Below, one piece after another: positions 7,684 through 16,014 of a stretch of 64,000 bases of DNA (positions within the stretch are counted from its first letter, which is position 1; the number at the start of each line of letters is the position of its first letter). The notes under the pieces are model-generated. The model was not told the DNA's origin and searched no databases. It saw only the letters and a list, made by a program, of their open reading frames with translations. Both the position numbers and the translations under genes were made by a program. Where the stretch lies: NCBI GenBank assembly GCA_036397995.1, contig DASWHX010000046.1:1-64000 (forward strand), read 5' to 3'. This DNA is from DASWHX01 sp036397995. Lineage in GTDB: Bacteria > Bacteroidota > Bacteroidia > Cytophagales > Cyclobacteriaceae.

Positions 7684-8443
7684 CAGCCTGGTAAGTTTTT
7701 AGTTCCACCCTTCCGGAGGCATAAACTCCATAAGAGAAGTTATCAATCCAATCGCCAAGGTTGATATAAGTTGATGATTCGCTTATTTCGTAGGTGTCGG
7801 GTTTATGTCTGTGCCCGAAAATGTAGTAATCATGATGCGCTTCTTTTTCAAGATTGACACAATATTGAAGCAGGCGATCCTTTTCGTGAGAGATTTCTTT
7901 TTCACCCGATTTCCTGCTTTTGACGGACCAATAATTGGCGATTCTAAATCCAAGATTTGGATGGATTCTCGCAAAAAGCCATTGGCAAAAAGGATTGCTG
8001 AAAAACTTTTTAAGAATCTTATACCCGGTATCTCCCTGTCCGAGTCCATCACCATGACCAACCAGTAGAATGCTGCCATCAATTTTTAAAGTCATGTTAC
8101 TTTTTACAACAGGGATATTTAATTCTCTCGGGAAATAATCAAACATCCACATGTCATGATTTCCCACAAAGAAATAAATGTCAATCCCGTAATCTGCCAG
8201 TTGACTTACCTTACCCAGAAATCGGGTAAAGCCTTTCGGAATTACATGTTTGTATTCAAACCAAAAGTCAAAAATATCTCCAAGGAAAAAGATTGAATGT
8301 GCATCAGCTGAAATAGATTCCAGCCATTTCACCATTAATTTTTCTCTTTTTAAACTTTCGGAGTAATCAGGACTACCCAGATGGAGATCGGAAACGAAAT
8401 AAACCTTCTTGCCTGGAGGTAAAGGAGAAAGATCTTTCACCAT
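7676..8443 (-). CDS. lpxH: UDP-2,3-diacylglucosamine diphosphatase (lipid A synthesis)
   Basis: A 255-residue calcineurin-like metallophosphoesterase that hydrolyses UDP-2,3-diacylglucosamine to 2,3-diacylglucosamine 1-phosphate (lipid X), the fourth step of lipid A synthesis at the inner membrane face. Metal-binding motifs are in order: SDLHLGS (D19, H21), GDIFDFW (about 56-61), GNHD (94-97), GHGDGLG (129-135) and FGHRHKP near the C-terminus. The motifs and length fit LpxH-type enzymes. It follows ftsH by 15 bases. In E. coli FtsH controls lipid A synthesis by degrading LpxC, so the pairing of lpxH and ftsH is suggestive. Confidence 0.88.
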   Translation of the reverse strand: MVKDLSPLPPGKKVYFVSDLHLGSPDYSESLKREKLMVKWLESISADAHSIFFLGDIFDFWFEYKHVIPKGFTRFLGKVSQLADYGIDIYFFVGNHDMWMFDYFPRELNIPVVKSNMTLKIDGSILLVGHGDGLGQGDTGYKILKKFFSNPFCQWLFARIHPNLGFRIANYWSVKSRKSGEKEISHEKDRLLQYCVNLEKEAHHDYYIFGHRHKPDTYEISESSTYINLGDWIDNFSYGVYASGRVELKTYQAAK

Positions 8444-8458
8444 CTATGATTATCAGGG

Positions 8459-10534
8459 TCAATTTTCAGATGATTCTTTATTTATTTCTTCTGATTCATC
8501 ACTACTCAAATGTTCCGGCTTTTCTTTATCGTCATCCTTTACAGGTATTTCCGGCTTCACATTTTCGGCAGGAGTTCCGTTCAGGGAATCTGACTTTTGG
8601 GTATAAGCCTGATAGGTAGTACTTGTATTGAAAGGTCTCTTTCCAATTAGCCTTTCCAAATCCGTTTGGAATATAATTTCCTTTTCAAGAAGTTCTGTCG
8701 CGACGATATTTAATTGCTCTCTTTTGTCTTTCAGCAGCTCTTTTGTTCGGGCAAATGCGTCAGAGATTATTTTTTTTACTTCCTGATCTATAATTTGGGC
8801 AGTTGATTCTGAATAGGGTTTGGTAAAAGTGTAATCTGATTGTTTGGAATCATAATAGGAAACATTTCCAATCTTATCATTCATTCCATAAATAGTAACC
8901 ATGCTATAAGCCATTTTGGTTACACGTTCCAGATCGCTTAAGGCACCCGTAGAAATCTTATTAAATACAATTTCCTCTGCGGCTCTTCCGCCCAGTGTCA
9001 TACACATTTCATCAAAAAGTTGTTCAGTCTGGTAAAGGAATTGTTCCTTTGGCAAATACTGGGCATAACCAAGTGCTGCAATTCCTCTGGGAACAATGCT
9101 TACCTTAACCAGCGGATCTGCATGCTCAAGGAACCAGCCAGCCACTGCGTGCCCCGCTTCATGGAAAGCCACAATTTTCTTTTCTTCAGGAGAAATAATT
9201 TTGCTCTTCTTCTCTAATCCACCTATAACCCGGTCAATTGCATCATGGAAGTCTTCCATTTCAACCGCTTTTCTATCTTTTCTGGCTGCAATTAGTGCCG
9301 CTTCATTGCAGACATTGGCAATTTCCGCTCCTGCAAAACCTGGTGTTTGAGCAGCTAGTTTCTTAGGATCAACATCCTTTGAAAGCTTTAGTGGTTTCAG
9401 ATGTACTTTAAAAATAGCTTCTCGCCCGGCAATATCAGGCTTGTCAATACTTATCTGACGGTCAAAACGACCGGGTCGCAGTAATGCTGAATCCAGAACG
9501 TCTGGCCGGTTGGTAGCTGCAAGAATAATTACTCCGGAATCAGTGCTGAAGCCATCCATTTCAACCAACAATGAGTTAAGGGTATTTTCACGCTCATCAT
9601 TTGAACCTGGAACCTGACCTCTGCCGCGTGTTCTTCCTATTGCATCGATTTCATCGATAAAGACTATGCAGGGCGCTTTTTCTTTTGCCTGTTTGAAGAG
9701 GTCTCTAACCCGGGCCGCACCTACTCCAACAAACATTTCCACGAAATCGGAACCTGACAAAGTAAAGAATGGAACAGCTGCTTCCCCTGCAACTGCTTTG
9801 GCAAGCAACGTTTTCCCCGTGCCTGGAGGTCCTACCAGCAAAGCGCCTTTTGGAATTTTACCTCCCAGCCTGGTAAATTTTGCAGGTGTTTTAAGGAAAT
9901 CAACAATCTCTTTAACCTCTTCTTTGGCTTCATCCAGTCCGGCAACATTATCGAATGTGATCTTTACCTTGTTCTCTGCATCAAAGAGAGCTGCTTTAGA
10001 TTTCCCAATATTAAATATTTGTCCCCCCGGACCTCCGCCTCCTGTCATTCTTCTCATTAGGAACCAGAATCCGAATAACAGCAGCAGCAGGAACCCCCAG
10101 GTAGATATGAATTGAGTGAAGTCTGATTTTTCTTCCGTAGTATAGGTAATTTGCTGATCCCTTGGAAGTTTGTTCATTACGTCTTTAAAATTTTCATTAA
10201 ACACTTCTACTGAAGGTATTTCATATCTGTAATGAGGTCCGCTGGAAACGCCAAAAGGATTACTGCTGTCTAACTCAGTCTGGTATTTGGCGTTTTGCAA
10301 TGCGCCGGGCTTTAATGTTATTTCAACATATTGTTGGTTCTTGATCAATACAACTTTCTGAACATCATTGCTAAGCAGCATTTCCTCAAACCGGTAAGGA
10401 TCAATGGTTACCATTGAGGTAGATTTATTAAGATAAGTTACTCCCAATATCACTGCCAGCAGTATTACAATAATCCAAACCTGATAATTTGGCTTTTGAG
10501 GTCCTTTCGACATCATTTTTTTCTTATCGCTCAT
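8459..10534 (-). CDS. ftsH: ATP-dependent zinc metalloprotease FtsH
   Basis: A 691-residue membrane-bound AAA+ protease that degrades unassembled membrane proteins and selected regulators. Two membrane helices (about 18-35 and 142-160) flank a periplasmic domain. Walker A GPPGTGKT lies at 235-242, Walker B VFIDEID at about 291-297, the SRH near 342-358, and the zinc motif HEAGH at 458-462. The C-terminus is polar and acidic, longer than in E. coli. It lies between rsfS (55 bases upstream) and lpxH on the minus strand. Confidence 0.98.
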   Translation of the reverse strand: MSDKKKMMSKGPQKPNYQVWIIVILLAVILGVTYLNKSTSMVTIDPYRFEEMLLSNDVQKVVLIKNQQYVEITLKPGALQNAKYQTELDSSNPFGVSSGPHYRYEIPSVEVFNENFKDVMNKLPRDQQITYTTEEKSDFTQFISTWGFLLLLLFGFWFLMRRMTGGGGPGGQIFNIGKSKAALFDAENKVKITFDNVAGLDEAKEEVKEIVDFLKTPAKFTRLGGKIPKGALLVGPPGTGKTLLAKAVAGEAAVPFFTLSGSDFVEMFVGVGAARVRDLFKQAKEKAPCIVFIDEIDAIGRTRGRGQVPGSNDERENTLNSLLVEMDGFSTDSGVIILAATNRPDVLDSALLRPGRFDRQISIDKPDIAGREAIFKVHLKPLKLSKDVDPKKLAAQTPGFAGAEIANVCNEAALIAARKDRKAVEMEDFHDAIDRVIGGLEKKSKIISPEEKKIVAFHEAGHAVAGWFLEHADPLVKVSIVPRGIAALGYAQYLPKEQFLYQTEQLFDEMCMTLGGRAAEEIVFNKISTGALSDLERVTKMAYSMVTIYGMNDKIGNVSYYDSKQSDYTFTKPYSESTAQIIDQEVKKIISDAFARTKELLKDKREQLNIVATELLEKEIIFQTDLERLIGKRPFNTSTTYQAYTQKSDSLNGTPAENVKPEIPVKDDDKEKPEHLSSDESEEINKESSEN

Positions 10535-10589
10535 CCCAGGTTTATTTCTAAAATATCTTTTTCATAACGGTTTTCAATACCAGAAGTTT

Positions 10590-10961
10590 TTAAGCAACAA
10601 TTTCAAGGGCAACAGCATCTCCCCACAAATTTTCAAGGCCGTAAAAAGTTCTCTTATCTTTTTTAAAAATGTGCACCACAACATTGATGTAATCCAACAA
10701 GACCCATTCCAGGTTCTTCTTCCCTTCAATGTGGTAAGGTCTCTCAAAGCCCTCTTTCAGGGTCACCCCTTCCACTGAATCAGAAATTGCTTCAATCTGA
10801 GTATCTGAATTGCCAGAACAAATCACAAAATAATCTGCCACTGAGTTTGGGACATTGCGTAAATCCATCACTAAAATGTCGGCTGCTTTTTTTTCCTGCA
10901 TCCCCCTCACAACTATCTCACTCAACTTATCGGAGGGCAGAGGATTATTTTTTCTCCTCAT
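10590..10961 (-). CDS. rsfS: Ribosomal silencing factor RsfS
   Basis: A 123-residue member of the RsfS/Iojap family, which binds ribosomal protein L14 and blocks joining of the subunits under nutrient limitation. The family core is clear: KKAADILVMDLR, ADYFVICSGNSDTQIEAI and WVLLDYINVVVHIF. Length is normal. It is the first gene of rsfS-ftsH-lpxH and is divergent from birA. Their start codons are only about 36 bases apart, so their promoters must overlap the coding ends. Confidence 0.95.
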   Translation of the reverse strand: MRRKNNPLPSDKLSEIVVRGMQEKKAADILVMDLRNVPNSVADYFVICSGNSDTQIEAISDSVEGVTLKEGFERPYHIEGKKNLEWVLLDYINVVVHIFKKDKRTFYGLENLWGDAVALEIVA

Positions 10962-10965
10962 TCAA

Positions 10966-10973
10966 TACCTTTG
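10966..10973 (+). promoter_or_regulatory. Candidate -7 box for birA
   Basis: TACCTTTG matches the Bacteroidota -7 consensus TAnnTTTG. Initiation about 7 bases further on would start the mRNA near 10980. The expected -33 TTG is not clear (ATTATT near 10943). If the box is real, the TTG codon at 10971 cannot be the birA start. Confidence 0.4.
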
Positions 10974-10997
10974 ATTTCTACAAAACTACGAAAATCC

Positions 10998-11771
10998 TTG
11001 TATAAAAATCCTGCCAATACACTATTTATGGGCAAAAAGGTCATTTACGTGCCAACTTGTCATTCAACGAATTTGCTCGCTGAGCAGGTTTTGGCAGATA
11101 AGGGCAATTATGAAGGCACTGTGGTAATCACTGATCACCAGACAATGGGCAGGGGACAGTTTGATAGAGAATGGGAAACCGAACCGGGGAAAAACCTGAC
11201 GCTTTCTGTTATTTTGAAGCCAAGCTTTCTGCATCTTGAATCCCAGTTTCTTCTGAACATGTTCTCCAGTCTCGCGGTGAAAAAGACTGTTTCCTTCTTT
11301 GCGGGATATTCTGAAATTAAATGGCCTAACGATATACTTATTAATAACAGGAAAATATCCGGCATTTTAATAAAGAATGTTCTGAAAGGAAAAACGATAA
11401 CTAACTCAATCCTTGGAATTGGGCTAAACGTGAACCAGGAAAAGTTCACCAATGAAAATGCGGCTTCTCTCCGGGGAATGACAAGAAAGCAACATGATTT
11501 ATCCGTTGTTTTTTCAAGCCTCATGGAAAACCTTGAATCTTATTATTTGAAGTTAAGAGAATCAAAATGCAAAGCACTGGAGAATGAATATCATAATTCT
11601 CTTTTCGGCCTGGAAAAAGAAATCCATTTTGAATCTGAAGGAGAGTTTAAAGGGATTATCAAAGGGGTTGACAAAAAGGGCCAATTGATTGTGGAAGTTT
11701 CAGGGAAAAATCAAAAGTTTAACCTGAATCAAATAAAAATACATTCCAAAGGCTGGTTAGGAGAAAAGTAG
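10998..11771 (+). CDS. birA: Biotin-[acetyl-CoA carboxylase] ligase
   Basis: A 257-residue biotin protein ligase that adenylates biotin and transfers it to the lysine of biotin carrier proteins. Seen in order: CHSTN substrate-entry motif, GRGQFDREW (the family GRGRxGRxW biotin-AMP loop, altered), KWPNDI with the catalytic lysine, and GIGLNVN. There is no N-terminal helix-turn-helix, so it is the non-repressor type. The TTG at 10998 is proposed because homologs tend to begin with a short LYK-ANTLF-like segment. The alternatives are TTG 10971, inside a promoter box, and ATG 11028, which would cut into that segment. A biotin carrier protein is encoded at 16792-17301. Confidence 0.88.
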   Translation: MYKNPANTLFMGKKVIYVPTCHSTNLLAEQVLADKGNYEGTVVITDHQTMGRGQFDREWETEPGKNLTLSVILKPSFLHLESQFLLNMFSSLAVKKTVSFFAGYSEIKWPNDILINNRKISGILIKNVLKGKTITNSILGIGLNVNQEKFTNENAASLRGMTRKQHDLSVVFSSLMENLESYYLKLRESKCKALENEYHNSLFGLEKEIHFESEGEFKGIIKGVDKKGQLIVEVSGKNQKFNLNQIKIHSKGWLGEK

Positions 11772-11780
11772 TGAATATTG

Positions 11781-11788
11781 TATTTTTG
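11781..11788 (+). promoter_or_regulatory. Candidate -7 box for ahcY
   Basis: TATTTTTG followed by CA matches TAnnTTTG. A TTAG at 11757-11760, 20 bases upstream, is a poor -33 element. Initiation near 11795 would leave a leader of about 23 bases before the ahcY ATG at 11818. Confidence 0.55.
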
Positions 11789-11817
11789 CACGCTTTAAGA
11801 ACAAAAAACTATCAACA

Positions 11818-13131
11818 ATGATTGAAACACAGCGTAAATACAAAGTTAAGGATGTAAGTCTTGCAGATTGGGGCAGGCGAGAAATAAAACTGGCCGAATC
11901 AGAGATGCCGGGACTCATGGCAATCAGGGAAGAATTCGGATCCAAAAAACCGTTAAAAGGAGCAAGAATTGCCGGGTGTCTGCACATGACAATTCAAACC
12001 GCTGTACTAATCGAAACTTTGATTGAATTGGGTGCGGAAGTTACATGGTCATCTTGCAATATATTCTCAACCCAGGACCACGCGGCTGCCGCAATTGCTG
12101 CAGCAGGAATACCGGTATTTGCATGGAAAGGAATGTCGGAGGAAGAATTTAACTGGGCCATTGAGCAAACATTATTTTTTGGAGAAGGCGAGGACCGGAA
12201 GCCGCTTAACATGATTCTGGATGATGGTGGTGATTTAACCAACATGGTTTTAGATAATTATCCGGAACTCGTTTCAGGCATTAGGGGCATTTCAGAAGAG
12301 ACAACCACTGGCGTTCATAGATTGCAAGAGCGTGAAAAAAATGGAAGCTTACCGCTTCCGACAATTAATGTAAATGATTCAGTTACAAAATCGAAATTCG
12401 ATAATAAGTATGGTTGTAAAGAATCTCTTGTTGATGCCATCAGAAGGGCCACCGATATTATGATGGCAGGTAAAGTTGCGGTGGTAGCCGGATATGGTGA
12501 TGTTGGAAAAGGATCCGCCGCGTCTTTAAGAGGTGCTGGAGCCAGAGTTATTGTAACAGAGATTGATCCTATTTGTGCCCTGCAGGCAGCAATGGATGGC
12601 TATGAAGTTAAAAGGATGGAAACTGCAGTTGCCGAAGCCAACATCGTTGTAACAGCTACCGGAAACAAGGACATCGTTACAAGTCAAATATTTAAGTTGA
12701 TGTCTGATAAAACTATTGTTTGTAACATAGGTCATTTTGACAATGAAATTGATGTTGCATGGCTTAATAAGAATTTTGGATCAACCAAAGAAGAGATCAA
12801 ACCTCAGGTTGATAAATACACCATTGATGGCAAGGATATAATTCTTTTAGCAGAGGGGCGATTGGTTAACCTTGGTTGTGCAACAGGTCATCCATCTTTT
12901 GTTATGTCCAATTCATTTACTAACCAGGTGATGGCTCAAATGGAACTCTGGAATAATATTAATAAATACGAAAACAAGGTTTATACATTGCCAAAGCATT
13001 TAGATGAGAAGGTCGCCAAATTACACCTGGCTAAAATAGGGGTTGAGTTAACTACGCTTACCCCTGAACAGGCGAAGTATATTGGAGTTGAAGTCAATGG
13101 TCCATTTAAACAGGAATATTATCGCTATTAA
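11818..13131 (+). CDS. ahcY: Adenosylhomocysteinase
   Basis: A 437-residue enzyme that cleaves S-adenosylhomocysteine to adenosine and homocysteine, completing the methyl cycle, using tightly bound NAD. Seen: the substrate domain with HMTIQTAVLIETL and STQDHAAAAI, the NAD-binding GYGDVGKGSA, GHFDNEID, and the C-terminal KY-containing tail ending PFKQEYYRY. The length and the ending are typical. It has its own candidate promoter at 11781 and a clean terminator at 13155-13187, so it looks monocistronic. Confidence 0.98.
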   Translation: MIETQRKYKVKDVSLADWGRREIKLAESEMPGLMAIREEFGSKKPLKGARIAGCLHMTIQTAVLIETLIELGAEVTWSSCNIFSTQDHAAAAIAAAGIPVFAWKGMSEEEFNWAIEQTLFFGEGEDRKPLNMILDDGGDLTNMVLDNYPELVSGIRGISEETTTGVHRLQEREKNGSLPLPTINVNDSVTKSKFDNKYGCKESLVDAIRRATDIMMAGKVAVVAGYGDVGKGSAASLRGAGARVIVTEIDPICALQAAMDGYEVKRMETAVAEANIVVTATGNKDIVTSQIFKLMSDKTIVCNIGHFDNEIDVAWLNKNFGSTKEEIKPQVDKYTIDGKDIILLAEGRLVNLGCATGHPSFVMSNSFTNQVMAQMELWNNINKYENKVYTLPKHLDEKVAKLHLAKIGVELTTLTPEQAKYIGVEVNGPFKQEYYRY

Positions 13132-13154
13132 TTTTTACCCACATAAAATCAGCT

Positions 13155-13187
13155 AGCCAAAGTTTTGCACTTTGGCTTTTCTCTTTT
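13155..13187 (+). terminator. Intrinsic terminator of ahcY
   Basis: AGCCAAAG (13155-13162) pairs perfectly with CTTTGGCT (13170-13177), 7-base loop, then TTTCTCTTTTT. It lies 23 bases after the ahcY stop. Confidence 0.85.
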
Positions 13188-13219
13188 TCAGCCAGAATGA
13201 TTTTTTGTCTTATCCGCAA

Positions 13220-13245
13220 GTAAGTTTCTATTGCCAGAAACTTAC
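13220..13245. repeat. Perfect 10-bp inverted repeat
   Basis: GTAAGTTTCT (13220-13229) is the exact reverse complement of AGAAACTTAC (13236-13245), separated by 6 bases. No U-run follows on either strand, so it is not a standard terminator. It lies about 180 bases upstream of the sigma factor gene and could be a protein-binding site or an RNA stem. Confidence 0.6.
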
Positions 13246-13408
13246 CAGAGAATGATCCATAATTTTTGCCACAAATAGAATTTGGTAAAAATGAACCAGG
13301 AAGTGATTTCTTCTTTATAGTTAAATAACCACAGCGTATTAACTTACAATCCTGAATTATTTCATCCTAAAGGTGGCCACATTCTGAAGTTATCGTTCGG
13401 TTTTAGGT

Positions 13409-13416
13409 TATTTTTG
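13409..13416 (+). promoter_or_regulatory. Candidate -7 box for the ECF sigma operon
   Basis: TATTTTTG fits TAnnTTTG. Initiation about 7 bases downstream would fall at or next to the ATG at 13423, implying a leaderless or nearly leaderless mRNA. No convincing -33 element is seen, so the call is weak. Confidence 0.3.
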
Positions 13417-13422
13417 ATTGCA

Positions 13423-14010
13423 ATGGGAGAATCAATTCAGCAGCTAAACAAGGCCGGGAAAGATAAATTATTCGAAATGGAACTTTTGCCACACCTTAGT
13501 TCTCTCTATAATTTTGCGTATAGTTTAACTTCTAATCAGGATGATTCGGACGACCTGGTACAGGAAACCTTCTTAAAAGCCTATAAATTTCTAAATTCCT
13601 ATCAATCCGGAACTAATGCAAAAGCATGGTTGTTTCGAATATTGAAGAACTCATTCATTAATGATTATAGGAAATCTTCAAAAGAACCTCCTAAAGTTGA
13701 TTATCAGGAAGTGGAATCTTATTACAATTCAGACGATGTGGACATAAAGATGACAACCGACCTAAGGGTGGATGCAGTAAATGGGATGATGGGTGATGAA
13801 GTGGCAATGGCTCTGAATAATCTGGATGTTGACTATAGAACAATAATAATTCTCTGTGACCTGGAGGGATTTAAGTATGAAGAAATGGCAAAAATTCTTG
13901 ATATTCCAATTGGAACTGTGAGATCAAGATTGCACAGGGCTCGGCAGCTTCTTAAAGAACAATTGCTTGAGTATTCTCAAAAAATGGGGTTCACAAAAAG
14001 GAAAAACTAA
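13423..14010 (+). CDS. ECF-type RNA polymerase sigma factor
   Basis: A 195-residue sigma factor of the extracytoplasmic function class. Sigma-2 contains DDLVQETFLKAYKFL and WLFRILKNSFINDYRK (core binding and -10 melting). Sigma-4 contains LEGFKYEEMAKILDIPIGTV with SRLHRARQLL for -35 recognition. The ATG at 13423 is chosen over a TTG nine bases earlier. The anti-sigma gene follows after 2 bases, so the pair is cotranscribed. The two proteins probably control a stress regulon, which cannot be read from the sequence. Confidence 0.93.
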   Translation: MGESIQQLNKAGKDKLFEMELLPHLSSLYNFAYSLTSNQDDSDDLVQETFLKAYKFLNSYQSGTNAKAWLFRILKNSFINDYRKSSKEPPKVDYQEVESYYNSDDVDIKMTTDLRVDAVNGMMGDEVAMALNNLDVDYRTIIILCDLEGFKYEEMAKILDIPIGTVRSRLHRARQLLKEQLLEYSQKMGFTKRKN

Positions 14011-14012
14011 AC

Positions 14013-14306
14013 ATGACTCACGAAATATCAAGGTGGATTAAGAAAAATCTGGTAACCAGGTATATTAAAACCGAATGTCCTGAAAGAAGAAAGTGTCTGC
14101 AAGCTTTGGAGGAAATTCTGGATAATGAAGCGCCGGAAGATATGGAGTCTGAGTATAAAGCTCATATTGACCAATGCTGGAGTTGTTTTCAGGATTATAA
14201 ACTGGAACGGGCGATTCGACAGCTAATCAAGATCAAACTTGAAAGGAAACCTGTTCCAGATAAACTTCTGGAAGTTATTAAAACAAGAATTAGTGAATCA
14301 GAATAG
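14013..14306 (+). CDS. Zinc-binding anti-sigma factor, soluble
   Basis: A 97-residue protein with HIDQCWSC at residues 51-58, the HxxxCxxC signature of zinc-binding anti-sigma domains, plus further cysteines at 22 and 28. It has no membrane helix, so it is cytosolic like RsrA-type redox-sensing anti-sigma factors. It should hold the ECF sigma factor encoded 2 bases upstream. Its end overlaps the proposed gmk start by 14 bases, which suggests translational coupling. Redox control is an inference from the cysteines. Confidence 0.8.
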   Translation: MTHEISRWIKKNLVTRYIKTECPERRKCLQALEEILDNEAPEDMESEYKAHIDQCWSCFQDYKLERAIRQLIKIKLERKPVPDKLLEVIKTRISESE

Positions 14307-14880
14307 ATCAGGCTTCAAAGGCAAAGCCATTATTATATCAGCCCCCTCCGGATCCGGAAAAACTTCATTGGCAAGAAATCTTCTTAAGTCCCGAAACGAT
14401 TTGGATTTCTCGGTTTCTGTTTGCACCAGGCCTCCAAGACTCAACGAAGCAGAGGGCGTAGATTATTATTTTATTTCGAATGAAGAATTCAAGGAGAAAA
14501 TTGCCAAAGGAGAATTTATTGAATGGGAAGAAGTGTATAATGGAATGTTTTACGGTACGCTAAAATCTGAAATTCAAAGAATATGGACCAACAAAAAGCA
14601 TGTCTTATTTGATGTCGATGTAAAAGGTGCACTAAAACTTAAAAAGCACTTTGGTGCGGATGCACTTGCTATTTTTATTAAGGCTCCCTCAATAGAAGAA
14701 ATTGAGCGAAGATTAACAAAAAGAATGACTGAGAATTCTACGTCAATGAAAATCAGGTTCGATAAAATAAAATTAGAGCTGACTTTCGAAAAAGAGTTTG
14801 ACGTAACAGTATTGAACAAAGAAATTGAAGAGGCGAACAGAAATATATTGTCAATTGTCGAGAAATATCTTGCTTCATGA
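14293..14880 (+). CDS. gmk: Guanylate kinase
   Basis: A 195-residue enzyme that phosphorylates GMP to GDP with ATP. The P-loop SAPSGSGKTSL begins near residue 16. The GMP-binding region is visible as SVCTRPPRLNEAEGVDYYF, and the lid region as RLTKRMTEN. The start is taken as the GTG at 14293, which gives a normal N-terminus. The frame runs open to a TTG at 14239, but that would add 18 residues unlike the family. It overlaps the anti-sigma gene by 14 bases and nadD by 4 bases (ATGA). Confidence 0.94.
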   Translation: MNQNRSGFKGKAIIISAPSGSGKTSLARNLLKSRNDLDFSVSVCTRPPRLNEAEGVDYYFISNEEFKEKIAKGEFIEWEEVYNGMFYGTLKSEIQRIWTNKKHVLFDVDVKGALKLKKHFGADALAIFIKAPSIEEIERRLTKRMTENSTSMKIRFDKIKLELTFEKEFDVTVLNKEIEEANRNILSIVEKYLAS

Positions 14881-15449
14881 AGGTTGGATTATTTTTTGGT
14901 TCATTTAACCCCATTCATACAGGTCACTTAATTGTAGCCCAGGCAGTACTCGAGCAACCCGGCATCAATCAGATTTGGTTTATTGTTTCTCCCCGAAACC
15001 CATTGAAGAAGAACGCGAACCTGCTTCATGAATTCGACAGGCTGGATTTAGTAAATGCAGCAATTTGGGATAATCCAAAAATGAAAGCTAAGGATATTGA
15101 ATTCAGATTACCAAAGCCCAACTACACAATCAATACAATAATTGCTTTGAAGGAGAAACACCCTAAGCACGAATTCTTCCTCATAATTGGACAGGATAAT
15201 CTTAGCCAATTTCCAAGGTGGAAAAATCATAAAGAAATTTTGAAGGAAGTACATTTATATGTGTACCCCCGTCCCAATGCTCAGAATTCTGAACTCGATA
15301 AACATTCTAAAGTAAAATTCATTGAAGCGCCTCTCTTGGATATCTCTGCAACTTTGATCAGAAAATCTGTAAAAAAAGGAAGATCGATTAAATATCTTGT
15401 TCCGGAAACAATAGAGGAAATGATCAGGCGAAAGAAATTCTATCTCTGA
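14877..15449 (+). CDS. nadD: Nicotinate-nucleotide adenylyltransferase
   Basis: A 190-residue nucleotidyltransferase that makes deamido-NAD from nicotinate mononucleotide and ATP. The HxGH motif is HTGH (14-17) in GSFNPIHTGH, and the C-terminal ISATLIRKSV matches the ISxTxIR signature. Length is normal. The ATG overlaps the gmk stop by 4 bases. The 3' end stops one base before that of frr on the other strand. Confidence 0.95.
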   Translation: MKVGLFFGSFNPIHTGHLIVAQAVLEQPGINQIWFIVSPRNPLKKNANLLHEFDRLDLVNAAIWDNPKMKAKDIEFRLPKPNYTINTIIALKEKHPKHEFFLIIGQDNLSQFPRWKNHKEILKEVHLYVYPRPNAQNSELDKHSKVKFIEAPLLDISATLIRKSVKKGRSIKYLVPETIEEMIRRKKFYL

Positions 15450-15450
15450 G

Positions 15451-16011
15451 TTAGACGTGAAGTATGTCCGTTTCTTTATTTGCTATCAAATCGTCAATTT
15501 TTTTTGTGTACGTCGAAGTCAGCTCATCTATTTTTTCTTCACCTTTTCTAATTTCATCTTCTGCAATGCCTTCATCTTTTAATGCTTTAATCGAATGAAG
15601 TACCTCATGACGTGCATTCCTTATGCTAATCTTTCCTTGCTCGCCTTCATGTTTAGCCTGTTTCACTAATTGAACCCTGCGTTCTTCGGTTAAGATTGGT
15701 ATATTGATAATAATCTGCTCTCCATCGTTGTGGGGATTCAATCCTAAATCAGAATTGATAATAGACCTTTCAATCTCTGATACCAGACTTTTCTCCCAGG
15801 GTTTTATAAATATTGATCTTGCATCAGGCGTGCTTAATGAAGCAACCTGGTTAAGAGGCGTTGCATTGCCGTAATACTGTACTCTGATACTATCCAGCAT
15901 TGAGGTCGTCGCTTTCCCGGCTCTTATTTTTGCAAGCTCTCCATTTACATGTTGCAGAGCCTTTTCCATCAAAGATTTCGCCTCATCTAATAACATAATA
16001 ACTTCTTCCAT
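15451..16011 (-). CDS. frr: Ribosome recycling factor
   Basis: A 186-residue protein that, with EF-G, splits post-termination ribosomes. Typical segments are seen: LAKIRAGKATTSMLDSIRV, TPDARSIFIKPWEKS, and the C-terminal three-helix region RNARHEVLHSIKALKDEG. The length is the family norm. It follows pyrH by 3 bases, an arrangement found in many bacteria. Confidence 0.97.
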   Translation of the reverse strand: MEEVIMLLDEAKSLMEKALQHVNGELAKIRAGKATTSMLDSIRVQYYGNATPLNQVASLSTPDARSIFIKPWEKSLVSEIERSIINSDLGLNPHNDGEQIIINIPILTEERRVQLVKQAKHEGEQGKISIRNARHEVLHSIKALKDEGIAEDEIRKGEEKIDELTSTYTKKIDDLIANKETDILHV

Positions 16012-16014
16012 GGC

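Noticed and set aside
9666..10115. 149-codon frame opposite ftsH
   Set aside because: Shadow of a highly conserved gene; the product has mixed low-complexity sequence without features.
11772..11817. SAH riboswitch before ahcY
   Set aside because: The gap after birA is only 46 bases and the predicted leader about 23; too short for a known SAH-binding fold.
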